DNA of 64,000 nt, from contig NZ_LNCU01000042.1 of NCBI RefSeq assembly GCF_001542415.1, positions 19,532-83,531 on the forward strand, given 5' to 3'. Each line of letters opens with the position of its first letter. Position 1 is the stretch's first letter. A program made the translations under genes and the position numbers. Shown piece by piece: positions 59,703-64,000 of this stretch. This DNA comes from Bradyrhizobium macuxiense (GTDB taxonomy: Bacteria; Pseudomonadota; Alphaproteobacteria; Rhizobiales; Xanthobacteraceae). Under the pieces are notes generated by a model, which worked only from the letters and a program-made list of their open reading frames with translations, was not told the DNA's origin and did no database searches.

Positions 59703-60038
59703 CTAGTCGGCGCAGCCCGAGGTCAGATCGCCTTCGCGGACCATCGGCTTGCCATTGATGAAGACGCCGTGGCTGCCCGAGGTGGCCTTGCCGCCGCAAT
59801 GCGTGCGGCCCCCGATGACAACGGCCGGCTTGCCGTTGATCAGGACGTTGGGCACGCCTTCGACCAGCGGGCCGCCATTGCTTGTCGTGTCGCCGCTACG
59901 CGCCGCCGGCTTGCCGTTGACGGTGACGCCGGAGGCGCCGCTCGTGACCACGCCGGGCTGGCTGCTGCTCTGCGCGCAGGCGAGGCCCGAAACCGTGGAC
60001 AAGGCAGCCGCGGCAAATATTGCAAGCGATAGGCGCAT
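59703..60038 (-). CDS. PAAR-like domain protein with a Sec signal peptide
   Basis: 111 residues. A signal peptide (MRLSLAIFAAAALSTVSGLACAQ) is followed by nothing but a PAAR-like repeat region: GVTVNGKPAARSGDTT, GVPNVLINGKPAVVIGG, THCGGKATSGSHGVFINGKPMVREGD. Each repeat has the G-x-x-x-V-x-x-N-G-K-P pattern of PAAR spike tips, which bind one metal (His and Cys here). Normal PAAR proteins sharpen type VI secretion spikes from the cytoplasm and have no signal peptide. No vgrG, hcp or other type VI gene is near, so a different periplasmic or extracellular role is likely. Three Cys remain in the mature part at most. Confidence 0.75.
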   Translation of the reverse strand: MRLSLAIFAAAALSTVSGLACAQSSSQPGVVTSGASGVTVNGKPAARSGDTTSNGGPLVEGVPNVLINGKPAVVIGGRTHCGGKATSGSHGVFINGKPMVREGDLTSGCAD

Positions 60039-60201
60039 TCAACCCTCATGCCATCAGTACCGAGGCAGCGTATAAGGGCGGTTATGGCAGGAATGTGATG
60101 CCAAGAGAACCTCAAGAGAGACCCCACGGCGCCAATCGCGCAGGATGGCTTGATCCGTCACGCGCCAGACTGCATGGTCGCCGGCAAAAGGATACAGCAT
60201 T

Positions 60202-61059
60202 TTGACCAGTCACGTTTCCGCGGAAGCCGCCGCGCCCGTCGTTGCCGTCGGGGCAGCCAAGTTCGGCAATGCGTTGCCCATCTCGGTCATCGCCGGTCCA
60301 TGCCAGCTCGAGAGCCGCGCGCATGCGCTGGAAGTCGCCGCGGCGCTGAAGGAGATCGCCGCCAGGCTGAAAATCGGGCTGGTCTACAAGACCTCGTTCG
60401 ACAAGGCCAACCGCACCAGCGCGTCTGCTGCGCGCGGCATCGGCCTGGCACAGGCGCTGCCGATCTTTGCCGAGATCCGCGCCTCGCTCGGGCTTCCCGT
60501 GCTGACCGACGTGCATGAACCCGGCCAGTGCGCTGAAGTGGCACAGGCGGTCGATGTGCTGCAGATCCCGGCCTTCCTCTGCCGGCAGACCGATCTGCTG
60601 CTCGCGGCGGCCGCGACCGGCAAGGTCGTCAATGTCAAGAAGGGCCAGTTCCTGGCGCCGTGGGACATGGCGAACGTGGTCAGCAAAATCACCGGAGCCG
60701 GCAACGCCAATGTGCTCGTCACCGAGCGCGGTGCGTCGTTCGGCTACAACACGCTCGTCTCCGACATGCGCGCGCTGCCGATTCTTGCGCGTACCACCGG
60801 CGCGCCTGTCATCTTCGATGCCACCCATTCCGTGCAGCAGCCGGGCGGGAAGGGCACCTCGTCAGGTGGCGAGCGCGAGTTCGTGCCGGTGCTGGCGCGC
60901 GCGGCAGTCGCGGTCGGCGTCGCCGGCGTGTTCATCGAGACCCATCCCGATCCCGATCATGCCCCGTCGGACGGCCCGAACATGGTGCCGCTCCGCGATT
61001 TCGAATCGCTCGTCAAGCGACTGATGGCCTTCGACACGCTGGCGAAGACGGCGGCCTGA
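60202..61059 (+). CDS. kdsA: 3-deoxy-8-phosphooctulonate (KDO 8-P) synthase
   Basis: Condenses PEP and arabinose 5-phosphate to KDO 8-phosphate, the first step of inner-core LPS synthesis. 285 residues in a TIM barrel. [47 protein letters not shown] and [15 protein letters not shown] are conserved. TTG at 60202 is the only start that keeps the full N-terminus, with AAAAGGATA upstream. In rhizobia kdsA follows pyrG and often precedes eno; here a two-component pair, methyltransferase, NIPSNAP and PAAR-like genes intervene, and an MFS gene follows. Confidence 0.96.
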   Translation: MTSHVSAEAAAPVVAVGAAKFGNALPISVIAGPCQLESRAHALEVAAALKEIAARLKIGLVYKTSFDKANRTSASAARGIGLAQALPIFAEIRASLGLPVLTDVHEPGQCAEVAQAVDVLQIPAFLCRQTDLLLAAAATGKVVNVKKGQFLAPWDMANVVSKITGAGNANVLVTERGASFGYNTLVSDMRALPILARTTGAPVIFDATHSVQQPGGKGTSSGGEREFVPVLARAAVAVGVAGVFIETHPDPDHAPSDGPNMVPLRDFESLVKRLMAFDTLAKTAA

Positions 61060-61075
61060 CGGGGCGGGTGCCGAG

Positions 61076-62272
61076 GTGACCGCAAAGAGCGGCATGCCGC
61101 CGGTCCTCAATGTCATCACGCTGGCAACCTTCGCCGCCAGCCTGTCGGTCCGCGCGCTCGATCCGGTGCTGCCGCATGTTGCCGAGGATTTCGGCGTCAG
61201 CATCGCGACCGCCGCAAGCTTTGCCGCGGTATTCGCCTTCACCTTTGCCATCGTCCAGCCGGCGATCGGCGCCGCCGCCGACCTGTTCGGCAAGGCGCGG
61301 CTGATGACGATCTGCCTCGTGCTGCTCGGCCTCGCCAACGTGCTTGGCGCGCTCGCGACCTCGTTCCCGATCCTGTTCGTGACCCGCGTGCTCGCTGGCA
61401 TCGGTTCGGGCGGAGTGTTTCCGGTGGCGTTGTCGCTGACCAGCGATCTCGTTGGGCCGGACAAGCGTCAAATCGCGATCGGGCGGACACTTGCCGGCTC
61501 GATGACGGGCAATCTGCTTGGCGCAACGGCCTCCGGGCTGATTGGTGATTTGCTCGGCTGGCGCGGCGTGCTCGCCGTGCTCGGCGGTCTCGTGATCATC
61601 GTTGCGCTTGCAGTGGCCGCGGGCTTTCGCGGCGCCGCGCTGACGCATGTGCCGCGGACGAGCCTTACCGCGCTCCGCCACGGCTACCGTACAATCTTCA
61701 CCAATCCGAATGCGCGGTTCTGCTACTCGGCGGTCTTCATCGAAGGCTGCTGCGTGCTCGGGCTGTTTCCCTTCATCGCCTCATTCCTGTTCCAGCTCGG
61801 CGAAACGTCGCTGTCGATTGCCGGCATCGTCATCGCTGGCTTTGCGATCGGCGGGCTGTTCTACACGCTGACCGTATCGCGCCTGCTGCCGCGGCTCGGC
61901 GTCAGGGGGATGATGGTGGTCGGCGCGACGCTGGTCGGTCTGCAGCTTGTCGGCGTCGCTTTCGGACCTGGCTGGAGGCTGCAGATGCTCGGTCTCCTGG
62001 TGATGGGCTGGGGCTTCTACATGATCCACGGCTGCCTGCAGGTGTTCGCCAGCGAGCTCTCCGTCGAAGCGCGTGCCACCGCGCTGTCGCTGCACTCGTT
62101 CTTCTTCTTCATGGGCCAGACCGTCGGCCCGATCGCCTACGGCATTGGCCTGCAGCACGCCGGCAAGACGCCGACGCTGGTGACAGCAGCGGCCGTGATG
62201 ATCGTGCTCGGGTTTGTTTGCGCAAGATTCCTGAAGCAGCGCCCGCCCGCCGACGCGCACCTTGGCAGCTGA
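61076..62272 (+). CDS. MFS transporter
   Basis: 398 residues with 12 predicted membrane helices. Motif A-like GAAADLFGKARLM lies between helices 2 and 3 (residues ~64-76), and GVFPVALSLTSDLVGPDKR is at the helix 4/5 end. A GTG at 61076 starts it 16 bases after kdsA, so it may be cotranscribed; the ATG at 61094 is an alternative. It is of the DHA1/sugar-efflux type by size, but the substrate is unknown. Convergent with the large duplicated protein gene. Confidence 0.88.
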   Translation: MTAKSGMPPVLNVITLATFAASLSVRALDPVLPHVAEDFGVSIATAASFAAVFAFTFAIVQPAIGAAADLFGKARLMTICLVLLGLANVLGALATSFPILFVTRVLAGIGSGGVFPVALSLTSDLVGPDKRQIAIGRTLAGSMTGNLLGATASGLIGDLLGWRGVLAVLGGLVIIVALAVAAGFRGAALTHVPRTSLTALRHGYRTIFTNPNARFCYSAVFIEGCCVLGLFPFIASFLFQLGETSLSIAGIVIAGFAIGGLFYTLTVSRLLPRLGVRGMMVVGATLVGLQLVGVAFGPGWRLQMLGLLVMGWGFYMIHGCLQVFASELSVEARATALSLHSFFFFMGQTVGPIAYGIGLQHAGKTPTLVTAAAVMIVLGFVCARFLKQRPPADAHLGS

Positions 62273-62275
62273 GCG

Positions 62276-62310
62276 ACTGGCTGAAGAGCGCTCGCGCCGC
62301 CGCAGCCAGT
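62276..62310. terminator. Hairpin between the MFS gene and the duplicated protein gene
   Basis: ACTGGCTG (62276-62283) and CAGCCAGT (62303-62310) are perfect 8-bp arms with a 19-base loop, in the 54 bases between the convergent stops. Neither strand shows a strong T-tract. Confidence 0.35.
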
Positions 62311-62326
62311 TCCGGGAATTCGATCG

Positions 62327-64000
62327 CTACGTCAGATGGTAGGCTTGCGCCTCCATCGCCGCATGGATCGCTGCAGCCTCGTGCATCCAGTCAGGACTGC
62401 TATGGGGGACTTCGGCGGCCAGCTGCGCAAGCTGGTCAGTGTGCGACGTGTCCGCGAAGGAGATCGGCGGAGCGCTGCTGGTTGGGGTGCCGGCGGTGTG
62501 GCCGCCTGCGGCGAACGCGAATCCATCGCCAACCGATGTCGCGACGTGATCGGCCACGGCGGGAGACGGATCGGGCGTGAAGCTGACTCCGTGCGGGGAG
62601 CTGAAGTCGAAGCCCGGCGCGTTGTCGGCTGACAGCAGCGGCGTGAAGGCGCCGGTTGCCGGGTCGACCTGTCCGAAAGCCTTCAGGCTGCCGACCGAGG
62701 CATAGAAATCGTTGGGGTTCAGGCCGGTCGCGTGAAACGAGAAGACCTTGTCGGTCCCCGTGTCGGTCAGTGTGAACGTACCCGATGTGTTGCCCGTTTC
62801 GATCACGTCGTCGAGGCCCGCCTTGGCACCGACACCAGCAATCGGCGTAAACGACACCGATTGGTGGCTGGTGCCGGGATTCTTGATGTCGATGATGGCG
62901 CCGTCATCGCCGCTCGACAGCAACAGGTCGCCGTTCGGCGCCAGCTTCAGCGAGTCGGGATCGTTTTGCGGCACGACCTCGGTCTTGTCGGTCACCGTGT
63001 CCAGTCCGGTGGCGCCAAACTCGAGGATGGGCTTGGTGTGCAGCGTGCCCGATGGATGGTCGCCGTTGAGGAGCTGGACGACGGTTGCATCGCCGGGATT
63101 GACCGGGTTGGTGTAGCTGAGGAACACCTTGTCACCCTTGAACACCACGTCGTCATAGCCGCGGCTCGCGTTCGGATCGGCGTAGCTGAGCGGCGCGGAG
63201 ACGGCATGCGTTTCCGGATTGATCAACGTCAGGGTGGAGTTGCCGTCCTGGTTCTGCAGCGCCCAGATATCGCCGGTCACGGGGTTGTATTTCAGGCCGT
63301 CGACGGATCCCGGGATCGAATAGCTGAATTCGACATCGCCGTGCTTGTCGTACTGCACGATCGTGCTCGAGCCGCCTGCGCCGGTCGAATCGGCGCCATT
63401 GCCGTACTCGACAAAGGTCGAGCCATGTGCGGTCGTCACGGAATCGGGCTGGGTCGATCCGTCGGCAGGAGCCTGGAAGGTCGTCACCGCGCCGATCTCC
63501 GGAAATGGCGCGGCGTTCTTCTCAGGGACGAACGCCACGCCGTGCGGCGACCCGAACGTGAAGTCCGGCGCGTTCTCGCTCGACACCAGTGCGGTGAAGA
63601 CGCCGGTGTTCTCGTCGACCTGCCCGAAGGCTCCGAGCGAGCCGACCGAGGCATAGTAGTCGTTGGGGTCGAGGCCGCTCGCATGCACCGTCAGGACGTG
63701 GCCATCCTTGGCGTCCGAAATGTAGAAGGTGCCCGACGTCGCGGCTGGCTTGATGACGTCGTCGAGACCGGCGCTGCCGACCGAGCCTGCGGGAATCCCC
63801 TGGATCGGCGTGAATGCGACGGCCTGCTTGGAGGTTCCGGGATTCTGAATATCGATGATCGCGCCGTCGTCGCCGCTCGAGAAGATCAGATCGCCGTTCG
63901 CGGCGAGCTTCAGCGAATCCGAATCGGCCTGCGGCACCACCTCCATCTTGCCGGTCACGGTGTCATAACCCATGGCGCCGTCGAGCAGGACCGGAGCGGT
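62327..64000 (-). CDS. Large duplicated, propeller-like repeat protein, N-terminus beyond window
   Basis: The frame is open to base 64000, so the ATG at 63973 is internal: residues just before it (T-A-P-V-L-L-D-G-A) match the same position in the second unit (T-K-P-I-L-E-F-G-A). At least 557 residues. Two copies of a ~150-residue module (V-V-P-Q-x-D-x-D-S-L-K-L-A-x-N-G-D-L...SSGDDGAIID...SPHGV-x-F) are separated by a ~170-residue linker module, making a repeat unit of about 320 residues. G-D-D, N-G-D and D-N-A-P strands fit a beta-propeller or RTX-like extracellular protein. No function is recognised. The C-terminus (AAIHAAMEAQAYHLT) is unlike a transmembrane end and might be a type I secretion signal. 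Confidence 0.75.
   Translation of the reverse strand, partial: TAPVLLDGAMGYDTVTGKMEVVPQADSDSLKLAANGDLIFSSGDDGAIIDIQNPGTSKQAVAFTPIQGIPAGSVGSAGLDDVIKPAATSGTFYISDAKDGHVLTVHASGLDPNDYYASVGSLGAFGQVDENTGVFTALVSSENAPDFTFGSPHGVAFVPEKNAAPFPEIGAVTTFQAPADGSTQPDSVTTAHGSTFVEYGNGADSTGAGGSSTIVQYDKHGDVEFSYSIPGSVDGLKYNPVTGDIWALQNQDGNSTLTLINPETHAVSAPLSYADPNASRGYDDVVFKGDKVFLSYTNPVNPGDATVVQLLNGDHPSGTLHTKPILEFGATGLDTVTDKTEVVPQNDPDSLKLAPNGDLLLSSGDDGAIIDIKNPGTSHQSVSFTPIAGVGAKAGLDDVIETGNTSGTFTLTDTGTDKVFSFHATGLNPNDFYASVGSLKAFGQVDPATGAFTPLLSADNAPGFDFSSPHGVSFTPDPSPAVADHVATSVGDGFAFAAGGHTAGTPTSSAPPISFADTSHTDQLAQLAAEVPHSSPDWMHEAAAIHAAMEAQAYHLT

Overview
The window is about 65% GC, densely coded and looks like chromosome of a Bradyrhizobium-type alphaproteobacterium (Nitrobacteraceae). 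The support is the gene order (rpsB-tsf-pyrH-frr-uppS-cdsA-dxr-rseP-bamA-lpxD-fabZ-lpxA-lpxI-lpxB-gltA-gltX; comEC-lexA-moeA; moaC-trpC-trpD; tpiA-secG-pyrG-kdsA), an alphaproteobacterial LexA box of the GTTC-N7-GTTC direct-repeat type, a ribosomal protein S2 with a C-terminal extension, and intergenic palindromes of the kind scattered through Bradyrhizobium genomes. I could not search a database, so the genus is an inference. No tRNA, rRNA, CRISPR array or insertion sequence was recognised.

Layout. 1-2.6 kb: 3' part of dnaE. 2.8-17.7 kb: an information/envelope block on the + strand covering translation (rpsB, tsf, frr), UMP kinase, undecaprenyl-PP and CDP-diglyceride synthesis, MEP isoprenoids (dxr), RseP, BamA and the front of lipid A synthesis (lpxD, fabZ, lpxA, lpxI, lpxB). 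17.8-18.8 kb: an SRPBCC/ArsR pair with its own palindromic operator. 18.8-29.9 kb: gltA, gltX, glnS, comEC, two small unknown genes, lexA, moeA and a HAD phosphatase.

29.9-47.2 kb is the accessory region. It lies between moeA and moaC, which sit together in the trpDC-moaC-moeA-lexA order known from rhizobia. It carries about 1 kb of gene-free repeat DNA with strong RNA-like folding potential, an orphan solute-binding protein, a secreted unknown protein, a tungstate transporter pair without its ATPase, a TetR-controlled tripartite EmrAB-type pump, an Old Yellow Enzyme, a CtpA protease, an FAD monooxygenase and a Cache-PAS-GGDEF-EAL protein.

47.3-64 kb: moaC, trpC, trpD, a PpiD/SurA-type foldase and tpiA; a GNAT/XRE-cupin pair; secG, pyrG, a phospholipid methyltransferase-like gene next to an OmpR-type two-component system, a NIPSNAP protein, a PAAR-like protein with a signal peptide, kdsA, an MFS transporter, and the C-terminal part of a large internally duplicated protein that runs off the right edge.

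The + strand core genes form an envelope-growth module: undecaprenyl and CDP-DAG lipids, outer-membrane protein assembly, and lipid A plus Kdo precursors. The most interesting unexplained items are the structured repeat at 30.3-30.5 kb, the split moaC/moeA operon, the secreted PAAR-like protein, the duplicated secreted-looking protein and the 3 x 15 bp repeat between gltX and glnS.
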